Origin: Quillaja saponaria
Taxonomy: Eukaryota; Streptophyta; Magnoliopsida; Fabales; Quillajaceae
Reading direction: 5' to 3'
Length of the DNA: 64,000 nt
NCBI GenBank assembly: GCA_029379385.1
Contig: CM055613.1
Coordinates: 15,952,001 to 16,016,000 of the forward strand
The number at the start of each line of letters is the position of its first letter. The first letter of the stretch is position 1. Shown here piece after piece: positions 23,198 through 35,791 of this stretch. The position numbers and the translations under genes are program-made. The notes under the pieces were generated by a model, which saw only the letters and a program-made list of their open reading frames with translations, ran no database searches and had not been told where the DNA came from.

Positions 23198-25709
23198 TGG
23201 CTAAATTGTGTTTTTCTTGTAGTGTGTATTGTAGCGATACAAAAACTGTTCATATGACAATAAAAGTAAAAAGTTCAAGAACTATTATAAAAATGATCAA
23301 AGCCAAGAAAATTTTGATGTTGAAATTTTGCCATAGAAGTTAAAACAAACACAAACTACAACTAAGTAACCTACAAATTAATTTTTGAGTATGAAGCTCT
23401 TTAACAACTTGTGGAAGGATACATATTCAATTTGTTGGATACAAGTAAATTTTAGTAGTTATATGTAGTGTCTTCCTCACTTGAAAAATTAAAGAGTTTT
23501 GATCATAACTACAGAAAGGATCCGGATACGACTTTTCATTCCTTATTTTTAACTATAGCAGATATTATTTTCTTGAGAAATTTGGGAAGTTATCAAAAAT
23601 ACAACTTAATTAAAATGAAAATTGTGATTTCCATGGAAGATAAAACAAAAATAGTTTCTAACCACCCATTTTCTTCATTTAATTCTTAGATCCACTATAT
23701 AACCACATTCTTTTCAACCTTCAATAATACAACATTAATCATCCTTATTTAATACAAAATGACTTCTTGATTCCTCATTATAGCTCCGAATGCCCATGCC
23801 TCCTCCTCTCCACTCTAATCATTCTCACCAATTTGCCCATATAGAACTTCTCCCAGTTTCAATCTACCCACAACACCCTCAACCCAGTAGTCTACCTAAG
23901 ATCTCTCCATCTCTCTGTCTCTTCCTATGTCTATATTTCAGACTAGCAACCACCTTAGTTGATTTGGTATCTAAAATTTCAGTATTTGACCTCTTAAAGC
24001 TAGAGGCAAAAATTGTAATAGTTAAATCTGTAAAGAGTTTGACTCAATTAAGATTAATGATCATGGTGTTCTATTGAAATTCATGACAACACCCAAAAAT
24101 AAAGATCTCCAGATTTTCAAATTAATTTTTCTCAATTAAATTGCTGCTGAAAACACACTAACAAGGGTGGTAATTGTACATTTTTTTTTTTTTTTACTTC
24201 AGTAAAAATGCATAAACCTTTATATGTATTTTATAAAAGAATATTTAAATTTAATTTATTAAAATATAACAATAATCCCAATATTTATATGGAATACTTG
24301 CTGTGACTCTTATAGTTTTATTGCAAAGGAATTGAAAAGATTATGATATATAAATAATTATTAATTTAACTCTGATGTCTATGGAATATATATATATATT
24401 ACATATGGAATATTTGTTAAATTGAGACTAGTTTACTTAAAAAGGACTCTTAAGTTTATTTTGTGGAGAAATTATACCAGAAAATTAGAAAATTTATATA
24501 TATTTTATAAAAGGATGAATACTCTTATGATCTCCTTCCCTTTTTATCCTTTTATTTATTTTTATATTTCATATAATACTTATGACCTCTAATTAAAAAT
24601 ATTTTTATATTTAGGGCCTTTTATGTCTTTTTAGTGTAGATAATTTTTTTAAGAGGAAAAAGAAAAGAAAAATCAACTTCCAAAATGAAAATAACATTTT
24701 CCAATTTTTCACTTTTCCCACCCTCTTTCACTATCTCTATATATGTACATAAAAATACTTTTCTATCAATTTAAATTGATTAATAATTTTCTTTTACGAA
24801 TTAAAAAATATATAAACAGAAAAATAAAAGGTACTGAACGCTTAATAAGGTTTAGATAATATATATTGCCATTATTTGATTCAGTTGGATTAAATTTTTA
24901 ATTACTCATAGTTGTCTGACAATAGTGACTTTAATTTTTGAGTTTTTACTGATTTTTTTTTTTTTTTGGGTTTTTAGAATTCTAAAAACTGAATCTAGAA
25001 ATAGATGTTTTTCAAAAATAAAACAAAATAAAATAAAAGCTCCAATAAATTTTAATAATTTTATGATTTAGACAAGTATACCTATAATATTTATCATATT
25101 TCAACATATACCCTTATTCTAATTTATGCACATAATCAAAATCTATCAAATCAACAAAAAGAAATACATGTTATCATTATTTAAGAAATAAAAAATAAAC
25201 TAAAACATATATTTTCATTATTTAGATATCAAAATTTCAAAACTAATTATATAAAAATATATTCAAAACTTGTTGCAAAATATTTCAAAAATTCCCCTTT
25301 CTAGTAATTTCAATGCCCAATATATTTTTTTTAAAATACAATAAATTTTTTTTATGTCTCACAATACTTTTACGTTAACTTATCCAAAATTTTAATACTT
25401 TGTAAACATCTATACATGAATTCTTTTTAATTGTTTTCTTTAATGAGAAATCAAAATTTTGCTTTTAAAAAAAAAATAAAATCGTACATCTTTTAGTTTT
25501 CTTTACTGTTTTGAGAGAAAAGTTTACTACAAAAAAGCATGGAAAACAATTTCTTACCTAGGACCAAAGAAGCGGAGCGGTGTCACCCCCAACAACTTAG
25601 ATTGGCTTACTATCTTTGTGCATAGTCTTTCACTTTAAATTACCATCATACCCTTCTCTCTTGTTTACCTTCTTACTCATTTCTTTCTAGTGCACATTCT
25701 ACATCTACA

Positions 25710-26109
25710 TCTATACTATTATAAAAGAGATATCTGATCTCCTATCTTCTAATATATATTCAATTAAATATGTTTTATTAACTTCAACTAAATAAAAAAA
25801 AATTATCGTCTTAATAACTACCCACATCCAAATAAAGTAAAATACCTCACAATTTTTTCTTCCATGCAATAATTTAAAAACTACACTGCTAATAACTACC
25901 TTTATCTCTCACTTACCTACTAGCTAATAACTGCTCACGTTCTCACACTTACCTAGTAATTTATTTATCTTTGAACCAAATAAATTAAATACCTAACAAT
26001 TTTTTTTATACAAACAATTATAAAAAAATAAAAAATGAAAAAACTTTTATATTTTATTTCAAATAAAAAGAGTCCCTAAGCATGCGATAAGAGTGTGCAA
26101 CGGGACTAG
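25710..26109 (+). mobile_element. Short non-autonomous Helitron-like element
   Basis: The left end TCTATACTATTATAAAAG is a typical plant Helitron 5' terminus. The right end GTGTGCAACGGGACTAG ends in CTAG and is preceded by a weak hairpin (GCATGC...GTGC). The base before is A and the base after is T, the expected AT insertion site. The 400-base interior is AT-rich and non-coding, so mobility would have depended on proteins made elsewhere. Confidence 0.6.
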
Positions 26110-26405
26110 TTATTCTAAAAGCCAGAGACCCTTCCAAATAAATATATATTAAATTATTTAAATTAATTATAAATATTAAAAAATATATAAAACTTAATTT
26201 TTATCTCTTAATAACTATCTATTATCCTACACACCCAAATATTTGTTTCATTAATTTGAATTAATTAAAAAAAAATAACTTCTTAATAACTGCCCAATTT
26301 ACTCCCACGCACACATTAATTTATCTTTATTTTTTAACTTAAAATTTAAAATTACTAATATATACTTTTAAAAAAAATTATTTGTCACGTGCGGAAACAT
26401 GTTAG
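26110..26405 (+). mobile_element. Second, more decayed Helitron-like piece, head to tail
   Basis: It begins immediately after the first element (TTATTCTAAAAGCCAGAGA, resembling its 5' end). It carries interior phrases like those of the first (CTTAATAACTRYC and similar) and ends CACGTGCGGAAACATGTTAGT, a plausible Helitron 3' hairpin and end with CTAG mutated to TTAG. This is weaker than the first copy. Confidence 0.4.
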
Positions 26406-27415
26406 TTTTAAAAATGCTAATGCCCTTGGATACATTTGGTCAACATATAGAAAATTACGTGGTTTTCATTTTACTTTTTTATTTTTATTTTCTTACTGGT
26501 TCTTTTTTCTATTTTTAATTAACATCATACGTAAATGACCTATAAATCATATATACAAATTGGATCAAGTCATCGTAGAGAGCATACGAGATTTCTTATA
26601 AATAACATATTACTAATTGAAAATTTTAAAACAATATTAATGCAATAAAGTTTGACATAAGAGATTTTAACTACAATTATAATTATAATACCGTTAATGG
26701 TGTTACAGGGATCACACCACTCAATATGTGTATTTACATATATTACTCTAATAATTTACTCCCGATACAAAGATTAAAAATGCTATATAGACAGTTCTAC
26801 TCCACATTAAGAACTCAAGTTCATGAACTCTTTCCCATCAAATGACGCATAAAAGATGGGTTAGCTTTAAAATAGTTACAATCCAAAGTTGAGCTCTAAA
26901 GTGACCTACTAATGTAATTTGTAACAAAACTATAATAAACTTCTCACCTAATTCTTGAGTAAAAATATTATTTGTGTATAGTTATAAACTTTGTTTTATC
27001 AATATTTCATGAGTGAAGACAATTTACTTTCCTCTATTACTTCAGTAAAAGAAATCATAAAATTATATTGCAGGTGTTATATATATATATATTTTACACA
27101 TGATTAAAAGTTGTTGAAGTTACTGCAATATACTAAAGTTCTCAAACTTTCAGAACTATATGAAGGTAGTTATTGATGCAATAATCATTCACATGAGAAG
27201 AGTATTTTGCAACTCATACAATCTTATCACACGCCTTTTTCATTATGATACTTTTGTTTCCAATGCATAATATGTTGTTGTGCTTCTTAAAATTCAGGTA
27301 TCTTGTGTGAAAATTAACAAAGTAGGAAAAATTAAATATTAACTATTTTATCAAGTTACATATTTTGTAGGCACCAATTGAACTATCATCAAGAAAAAAA
27401 AAAAAAAAATAAATT
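26406..27415. other. AT-rich sequence before the chromovirus
   Basis: Where the first half of the 5' LTR would be expected, I see no clear match to the 3' LTR. The region has no gene or other recognisable element. Confidence 0.4.
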
Positions 27416-28592
27416 CTTGGCACGAGTTAAAATGTCTATAAACCTAGTGAGTGGAAAATGCTATCCTTTGGTTGCTAGTGTGTTGTGAATACTTGTTTAT
27501 TTGTATATATGTGTGTATGTATGTATGTATAGTTCTCAAATGGAGTGTTTAACGTTTTGATTGAATGAAGTGGCAAAAGTTCTATGTTGTTGACACTTTA
27601 GTATTTGTTTTATTGTGTATTGATATGAATCTTTGTTTGTGTTTAATAAGGGCCAATGAGAATTTTTTTAATTTTAATATATCGGGGTGAACCTAGGATA
27701 ACTTTGATTTGATTATTTGATATTTGAAAAAAAATATTCAAGTAACTCAGCCCCAGGGAAGTTATGTAAGAAGCTTATGTATATTATTGGTGTGCGGGAG
27801 CAAAAAGCCTAGAGAATGATGTGTACATGATGTGTGGGTGCTGATTTACTTGGATTGGCCCTTTTGAATGTTTTGTTTGATTTGTTTGCATATTGTCTTT
27901 TGTGAGTTGTATTGGTTTTGATTTTACATTTTATTTATATATATGTACGTGTGAGATTGAATTATTTTGTAACTTGTGCTAATATGACCTATTTAACATA
28001 TGTTTTTTAATTATGTGTTGATTGATGCATACCATTTGGTACATTTTTCACCCACTGAGTCTTTATGAGTCACTCCTCTTTTGTTTATGTTTTTTTTTTT
28101 TTTTTTTTAGGTACCATGATCTCATCGAACTCCACCGACTAAAACTTGACTTGCCGATAGTGCTGCGACAAGATATTCACTTGAGATCACTTACTTGAAG
28201 CCATAGGATGAAGCTTTGACATCATATTAGGCCTTCAGTCATGAGTTTTGATTTGTGTACTAGTTCGTTTCGTTAATTTTTTTCATATGCAAATGGAGTA
28301 GAGCTCCTTGTTGATATTGTGTTAATGGGGATGCTGTTGTTGTGAGTAGCTAGGATTATAATATATTTTTATTATTGGGCATGTTCCACTTTACGAGAAT
28401 CTTTGCCGAAATTTTTAGTTAAGTTAATATACTTTTCAGTAAATGAGTATTTGTATGTAGTTATGTTTTTATAAAACTTTCCTTTTAACTTTTAGTTTAG
28501 TCAATGGTTATGTTTATTTCTTTGATTGGAAGTTTGGGGTACGGAGGTTTGATTATCTATTCCTCTGGCCGGTCATGCTTCTAAGTGTGACA
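27416..28592 (+). repeat. 5' LTR, right-hand part only
   Basis: From about 27436 it follows the 3' LTR closely: TAAACCTAGTGAGTGGAAAA here against the homologous stretch near 41889-41908, and so on to TGTGACA at 28586-28592. Weaker similarity reaches about 27416. The homologous part of the 3' LTR has another 1.1 kb before this point that is not found here. Confidence 0.75.
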
Positions 28593-28596
28593 AGCT

Positions 28597-28607
28597 TGGT
28601 ACAGATC
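28597..28607 (+). promoter_or_regulatory. Primer-binding site of the chromovirus
   Basis: TGGTACAGATC lies four bases after the LTR end and is a slightly altered form of TGGTATCAGAGC, the complement of the initiator-Met tRNA 3' end that is usual for plant gypsy elements. Confidence 0.7.
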
Positions 28608-28859
28608 TTGGGTTTAGAGGTCTGTGACTGTAAGTGTAGGATATAGTTACTTTGTTTGCGTAAGTTACTTGGGGCGTATGTGGACTTAGTAATACATTAT
28701 ACTTCATCCTGAAACTTCAAGTTGTGATTCTCTAATATATTGTTCTTTGCCTTATATAAGAATTATGTATTGAATCCGTTTATGTTTGTTTTAGCTACGA
28801 TAAGATGTAGTGGTCATGTTGCTGGTCGTGGAAGGCAGCAGGATGCTGGCTCTGACCAA

Positions 28860-29990
28860 GGATCTATCCTCAGATGCTAGTAGCCAGAGGTAGAGGTCAT
28901 AGAGGAAGTGGTAGAGGTGGAGGTAGAGACGCTGAGCAAGTTGAAGCAGCGACACCTTGGTCTTAATTTAGAGTAGTTGGTGCAGGGATTAGATAGAGTA
29001 CATAGGACTGTAGGTGACTTAGTTGGCATCTTGGCTCATCAACATCAACCTTAGCATGTCAAACACAGCTTCCTGTAGGTCCTTCTATTCAAACTCAACA
29101 AGAGACAAATCCTCCAGTTCCAGCTCAGCAAGATCAAGGAGTATCCGTGTCATTGCTTGACTTTCGGAAGATGCAACTACCTAGGTTCAATGGTGTGGAC
29201 TATATTCAGGATCCATATGCTTTCTTAGAGGAGTCTGATCAATTATGTATGGCATTGGGGAATGATCCTGTTCGAGTAGTGGAGTTAGTCAATTGTCAGC
29301 TGCATGATATGGCATATGAATGGTATAAGGTATTGGTGTAGTGGTGAACAGAGTCGACTCCACTTGCGTGGCTAGCGTTTTCAAAGCTTTCACTAAACAC
29401 TTTCTACCTAAGAGCGTGAGAGATACGTACGCTTAGGAGTTTGAGCGGCTAGTTCAGACAGAAGGTATGTCGGTGGTGGAGTATAAGACTCAATTTACCA
29501 AGCTATCCCATTTTGCTCCACATGTGGTGGCAACAAAGTAGATAAGAATAAAAAGGTTTGTTAATTGTTTAATGGATTCTTTGTTTCGATCAGTGTTCGT
29601 GACAGACACTACTACCTACACTCAGGCTGTGGATGCTGTTTATCGACTAGAGAACTGCTACTTGGAAGGAAATCAGAGCAGAAAAGTCACAATAATGCAA
29701 GATAGAAAGGTCCTTTTACTTCTAGATTTAATGGTTCTCGAAGGCCTTGAGGTGAATCTACCTCAGGACATGGCTCTTTTTGTGGGGTTTTTTAATTGGG
29801 CAGAGGTCAGACAAGATATAGTTTTGAAAGTCATTCACAGGTGGCATCATCTAGTGGTCCCCAATCCTTTGAAGTTATTGTATGCCCTACTTATGGTATC
29901 AGACACATAGAGCAATTCTGAAAGGAGTCTGGTGCATGTTTTAAGTGTGGTGCTATGGATAATCGCATTAGGGATTATTTGTTGTTGAGT
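28860..29990 (+). pseudogene. gag remnant with broken zinc knuckle
   Basis: An RG-rich start (RGRGHRGSGRGGGRD, about 28874-28930) is followed by the capsid-like part (LLDFRKMQLPRFNGVDY at about 29153, CQLHDMAYEWYK at about 29294). The conserved FERLVQTEGMSVVEYKTQFT lies at about 29440-29500 and TTTYTQAVDAVYRLE at about 29608. The knuckle at 29937-29978 reads CFKCGAMDNRIRDY: the His ligand is Asn and the last Cys is Tyr. Several stops and frame changes. Gag would have formed the particle and bound the RNA. Confidence 0.75.
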
Positions 29991-30149
29991 AAGTTGTCTT
30001 CTTTAGCTTGGACATCTCATTCAGTGCAAGGTGGACCTCTGTTGCATGCTACTCTACTAGATCTCAAGGAGGTTATGGCACTTTTGCTAGAAATTTACCA
30101 TCTTCAGGCAGGGTCAAGCCCATGTATATGCTTTGACTAGACAGGAAGC

Positions 30150-30575
30150 TCATGCTTCTAATACAGTGGTATTAGGTAAATTGTTTATCTATTAAGTTAG
30201 TACTAAAATACTATTTGATCTAAAGCTACCTATTCCTTCATATCTCCATATTTTGCCTCTTGTGTGAATAGGGCATTTGAGTCTCTCAAGGTTCCTTTAG
30301 CAGTTTCGACTTCGTTAAGGGAAATAATTTTGGCAAATAGGTACATTCCTTCTTATAAAGTGATGGTGTATATTATGCAGACTTGATAATATCAGATATG
30401 TTTGAATATGATGAGATTCTAGGCATGGACTAGTTGTCTAACTATCATGCTGTAGTGGATTGTCATGAGAAAAATGTCAAGTTTAGCATTCTTGAGAAAC
30501 TAACTTTTGTTTTTCAAGGGGATCAGAGTGAAATTCCTCCTAATTTGATTTTGGCTATTCAAGCTAGACGGCTTA
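30150..30575 (+). pseudogene. Protease region remnant, cut by a nested LTR
   Basis: The position and scattered phrases (for example KILFDLKLPIPSY and AIQARRL just before the break) fit the retroviral-type protease and the linker to reverse transcriptase. The active-site triplet is not recognisable. The right edge is the insertion point of the minus-strand LTR. Confidence 0.45.
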
Positions 30576-32736
30576 TGTCATACCCCTGACAGAGGTATGA
30601 TTGGCCAGAGAAATGGATAACTAAGCCTCTGTAACCCTTACTCCAAAACAAAGAAGTAACTAAGACTCTTGGCTAAACCAAGGAATAAAAGTAAAATTTT
30701 ATAAAACAAAAGTTAACTGTAAAAGTTTGTTTACTAAAATAAATAACAATTTCCTAAAAATTTCGATAAAGGTTCCCGGTAAAATGGAACATGCCCAAAA
30801 ATACAACCTGTTTTTATACAACCATAACAATAACAACAACAAAAATAACAAGGATCTCTGCTTTGTTTCTCTTCATAATAACAAATAATTAGACTACTAC
30901 ACAATATAAGACTAGACACCCCATAACTCTAGTGTGACTACAAATTTTCACCTTTTGACTTCAAGATTGAGATTCTGAAGAATTACTTTACTGCCAAACA
31001 CTCGACAAAATCCATTATTGGTAATAGCTGTCCTCGAGATCCTGTTGCTAAAAAAAATTAACCACAGAAAAGGGGTGAGTCATATGGATTTAGTGAGTGG
31101 AAAATAATACTCAAATAGTACTAGTATCATTCAAAACTAGTAATATAATATATATATATATATAGTCATTTTATATGTCAACATATTCTAAATCAAAAAA
31201 ATACTAATGTTGCGCTTACATAGTTACAAAAATATAACAATTAACAAACACAGTTCAATTAAAACAATCAAGGCAATCAAAGCATACAAAGTAAGCAAAG
31301 GGGTAACAAAGTAATTCAGCCCCGCACACCACCTCCCACTGGCAGTTTTAATCCCGCACACTAAATAGAATAAAAAATAGAATTATTGAGATCAGAATCA
31401 CTGAATCCCTTCTTCAAATCCATTCACCGGAGCTGAGCACTCAATTCTGTAAAAACACTTGTCAGAATTAAAAAATCTTAAAACGTCCTATGTGTACCTG
31501 GATTTTAGTTTCGGAAATAAAATCATTTAGGAAAACATTTCACTTTGTTGGCCCTTATCAACCACAAACAATTTCAAACTTTAAATACAATTCAATTAAC
31601 TCAATGCAACACTTTATAAGGTTTTTTTTTTTTTTTTTTTTTTTCATATGACACATCTATTCAAATACACATAATAATTTAGTCACCAAAGGATAACAAT
31701 CAACCACTCATCTTTAACTGATTTCATTCTTCACTTACACTTGCGTTCACTCGTCTCATTAGATCCACATTAGGATCCTAAACTGAAATTCATATTTTCA
31801 AATAACACTTAGTTCATAAACATTATTCTTATTATAATCTTTTATATAGATTTCTTTATGAAAGTTTTCTATTAAGTATTGCATGTCAAGTAGTATAAAT
31901 TGTACTTTATATGGTAAGGTTGATAATGAAGAGACATTTTAGATGTCTTGATAATGCATAAGGTAGAAAGAAACTATTAGAAAAGATAGAAAACACTAAA
32001 GAGTTAGAAATATTGAGACTGTCAAAACTTAGGATTTTGACCAGTGTTTACTCGAACAATCATATCTTTCTTTAGGAAATTGTACATTCAGTTTTGTAAA
32101 ATTTATTAAATACTAAATACATGTAGCTTTATAATGGTATATCATTTGTAATTTTTTAGATTTATATATCAATACAGTTTATTCTTTGATGTTGCATCAA
32201 ATTCTGCAAAATGCAAGATTTTGGCAGTTCTAACCTTATTTTAGTTAATTGAACATAACTTTCTTTATGAAAAAGAAAATCCAATTTCGTTTGTTGGATT
32301 TATTAATAGACAAGTATATCATTCTAAATAGGTATCATATACATTATTTGGATGCGTATATTAGTACAATTAATTATTTAAAATTTGCTTAATTCTTTAC
32401 ATGAACAAAAATAGGCCACTGCCCAATTTCTAGTTGCCAACCTGTAATTCCGATGCTTATAGAATTCTCACCCTTGAGAGTTAAACTATAGAACTTTCTA
32501 GTCTAGTATTTCAAGATGTTAGGAACAACTTTTATTCAGAGGTCCTAAGCTAATTCCAAACACAACCCTCGACCAAGTCTCCCGGACTGACTAAAGCTCA
32601 CTAAAATCCTGCATGAACCTAGCTGCAGTCTAATAGCTCTACCGACATATATACTTAGAACCAGGTTACGAAATTTTCCAGAAATCATCTCAAGACCCTT
32701 AGCTACATTTTCCCATTAGAACTCTTAATTTAATTT

Positions 32737-33110
32737 TGTAATAACCCGATACATTAATGTACATGTTAGAATGTTTGTACATGATTAGTTGTGGGTAGGT
32801 GAATAAAATGTTATACAAAGTAGAATTTACATAATTGAATACTTGAATAAATAAATATAGAAATAATGCAAGTGTTAATTTAATCTATTTAATTGGTTAA
32901 CTTTGAGCTTAAAAAATTTATTGCGTAATTTTTTATTGAGGTATACAACAAGTGTACAAATATTAACATTTATTGATGCAACAAGATTAATTTTTGCACC
33001 ATGTACTTTTTTAAGCTAGAAAGTATAATTATATATATGTATTTAATGTTATAACTCGATACGCTAATATGGTATTATAAGTATGTTAGTGAAAATTCTT
33101 GTTTATAGGT
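32737..33110 (+). repeat. Duplicated LTR start inside the solo LTR
   Basis: The LTR start (AATAACCCGATACATTAATG, 32740 on) recurs about 305 bases later as ATAACTCGATACGCTAATATGG (about 33050 on), again followed by GT-rich sequence with GTATGTTAG. This suggests a tandem duplication or a very short nested copy of the LTR start. Confidence 0.5.
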
Positions 33111-35791
33111 GAAACCATAATAAATAAGAATAAAACTAAAATAAATAAATATTTACTTATATAGGCATTTGTAGATGCATAAAACTAGAAAATGCAATTT
33201 CATCATATTATGGTGACAATTTAACTACAATTAAAGCATGGCCACATTTTTGGGTATGTGTTATTTTATTAAGTTCTTATTTTTTACATGATTTATTTGA
33301 TTTTTTTCTTCTTTTTATAATGGTTGTTGGTTCCAGCTCCTATTCTTTCTCCACTGCCATAGCCAAACTTTGAATCTTCTACCTTTACATTTTGGCTAGC
33401 TGAGAGTCTTTTGAGCCAAGAGTTGTTGTTTTTCTATTTCTCCTTCATGATTTGTAGTTGTAATTAGTTATTGGAAATAAAAGGCTTGAATTAATTAGGA
33501 GCCCTGCTATTCTTTCCTTTGTTTTTATCAACTTGACCATGGGCTTTCAATTGGTGGGCATCTAAATTGAAGCTTTTGGTGAGTTGGTTTCCTTTCTTTT
33601 CTCTTGTGGACTTTAGAAGCCTATATTAAGAAGCTGAAATTTATTTTGATTAGAAGAGATTAACGGCAGCTTGTTACTGATTTTCCTTCCTCTCCTTCCT
33701 AGTTTTCCCTTTCTTTGCTGTGTAGGTGCTGCTGTCTATGATAACAAGAAAAAAATCTGCATTTATGCCATAAAGGGTTATCTCCTTTTCTTGACTATGA
33801 ACTTCACTCTACTGGCAGCCAAATCAACAAAGTTATGGTGTGATTTTTGTCCTTTTGGACTTGGAGACTTTAGGAGTATGATTGGGTGACTCTTAAAGCT
33901 GTTGAATGGGTTGGTTGATAATTGATAGTAGCCACTTTGTCACCCTCCTTTGCTCTCCTTCATCTTTGTGTTTCCTTTATATTCCAGCCAAGTTAAGGAA
34001 GTTGAAAGCTGCACTGTCCTATTTTGTCTGTGTACAACCACCCTTAAATTTGAAGGGTAATCCTTCTTGGCTAAGGTAGCTAGAAGCTGGTTAGTCAGTA
34101 AAGCCAAACTGTGGGAGGATACTTATATTTCCTCAAGGGTTTAAAGTAATTTCATGGGATTATTAATGTTAATTGATATTGATCAATTATAGAATTATTT
34201 CAAGAACGGGAAAGTGAGTGACATAAAGTTTGCATTAGGAATTAGATGATATAGGATTTCTTACTGAGTGCATTAATGTGTATGTACTTGTTTAGGTATA
34301 CATTAAAGAAAATAGTGAATATATATGATGGTTTTATGTAGTTATGGAAATAGAAAAATTAAAACTCAAGTATGTAAATTTAGAATTTGTATGTTGTAAG
34401 TTTTAATAGAAGTTAAATAATGGGTTAGATTGAATTGGAAAGTAAAACATGAGTAGTACTAGATATAATAGAATTATTCTAAAGGTATTGGAAAGCATGT
34501 ATATACCTATGAATATATAAGTGTGAATTAAAATGAAGGATATACTAGTTATTTAATAAAACATTTAAGAGAACTTAAATATCAATATATGTATAGAAGT
34601 TGATCTACATAAGTCTCATTAGTCATATACTAAATTAGAAAATATGAAAGTTGAATAAGTTAACGTTAAACTATAAAATTTGAATTCTTGAATAAATTGA
34701 TGTACGGTAAAGTCTTGTTCTAGAACTTTGTGAGTAAATTACGCACACTTTAGTTGTCAGATAATTAAGTGAATTTAAATATTCGATTGATGCTTGTTAT
34801 TTGATATTGTTTGTGGTTGATAAAGGCCAACAAAGTGAATTTTTTTTAGAAACAATTTTACTTTCGAAATTGAAATCCAAGTGCACCTAGGATCTTCTGA
34901 TTTGAATTTTTGAAATCTTTTGATTCTAATAAATATTTTAAAAGTAGAATACTCAGCATCGGTGGGATGAATTATGCATGGAGATTAATCTTTGTGCAGG
35001 CGTGCATATGACCGGTGGGAGTGATACTGTTATGCGGGGCTGAGTTACTCATTGGCCCTTTGCTTACTTTGTAATGCTTTGAGTGTTTTGTTTGGAATTG
35101 TGAATTTTGGATATTTGAATTCAATTATATATGTTGTGAAACATTTGAATCGTGGCTTTATGAGAATTATAAGTACATACGTGTACTATTGAACTAAGAC
35201 ATGTATATTATTACTTGAGATTAAATGGTGATATATGTGCTTTGATTGATGCTTGTACCCTCAGGGTATGTTGTTTGCTCACTGAGTCCGTGGGATTGAT
35301 CCCTCTTTGTTGATATTTTTTTTTAGTAGCAGAACTTCTGTATATAGCTTTGACAAGCTCGTAACCTGCCGATATAGTACATCAAGGTATTTTTCAGAAT
35401 CTCATACTTGAAGTTAAATGATGAAAATTTGTAATTTCAATTAGGGTGTTGGGTTTCTATGAGTTGTCTGTGTAAAAGTTAATTTATTACTGTTTATGGT
35501 ATTAATAAAGCAGAGCTCTTTAGTTATGTTGTCTTTGATGTTATTTAATTGAATGTAATCAGGAATTTACATATTAGTATTTTGGGCATGTCCCACATTG
35601 AGGGAAACTTTCGCCAAAATTATTAGTAAATTATTGTTTATGTTAGTAAAGAAACTTTTACAGTTAACTTCTGTTTTAGTAAATTTATTTTTAGTTAAGA
35701 GTCGTATTTATTTCTTTGTTTTGAAGTCAGGGTCACGGAGATTTGGTTATCCAATTCTTTGGCCAGTCATGCCTCTGTGAGGAATGTGACA
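32737..35791 (+). mobile_element. Plus-strand solo LTR nested in the minus-strand LTR
   Basis: Starts TGTAATAACCCGATA and ends GAGGAATGTGACA, the same terminal types as the other LTRs of this family, in plus orientation. It is flanked by a perfect five-base duplication AATTT (32732-32736 and 35792-35796). The minus-strand LTR resumes on either side, as judged against the un-nested copy at 47101-50571. No primer-binding site or coding sequence is present. Confidence 0.85.

Larger units (their letters stand above)
19608..25709. other. Long AT-rich intergenic region, little recognisable
   Basis: No supported gene. Two small items inside it are listed separately: an A-box-like sequence near 21130 and a fold-back sequence near 23111-23197. 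Open frames up to about 95 codons (23468-24077, 21655-21840) lack family features and have AT-driven composition. Confidence 0.4.

Noticed and set aside
27391..27430. Poly(A) followed by a GGCACGAG sequence that resembles a cDNA-library adaptor
   Set aside because: The homologous place in the 3' LTR has related sequence (ACGATGAGCAAAATC), so this is ordinary LTR divergence.
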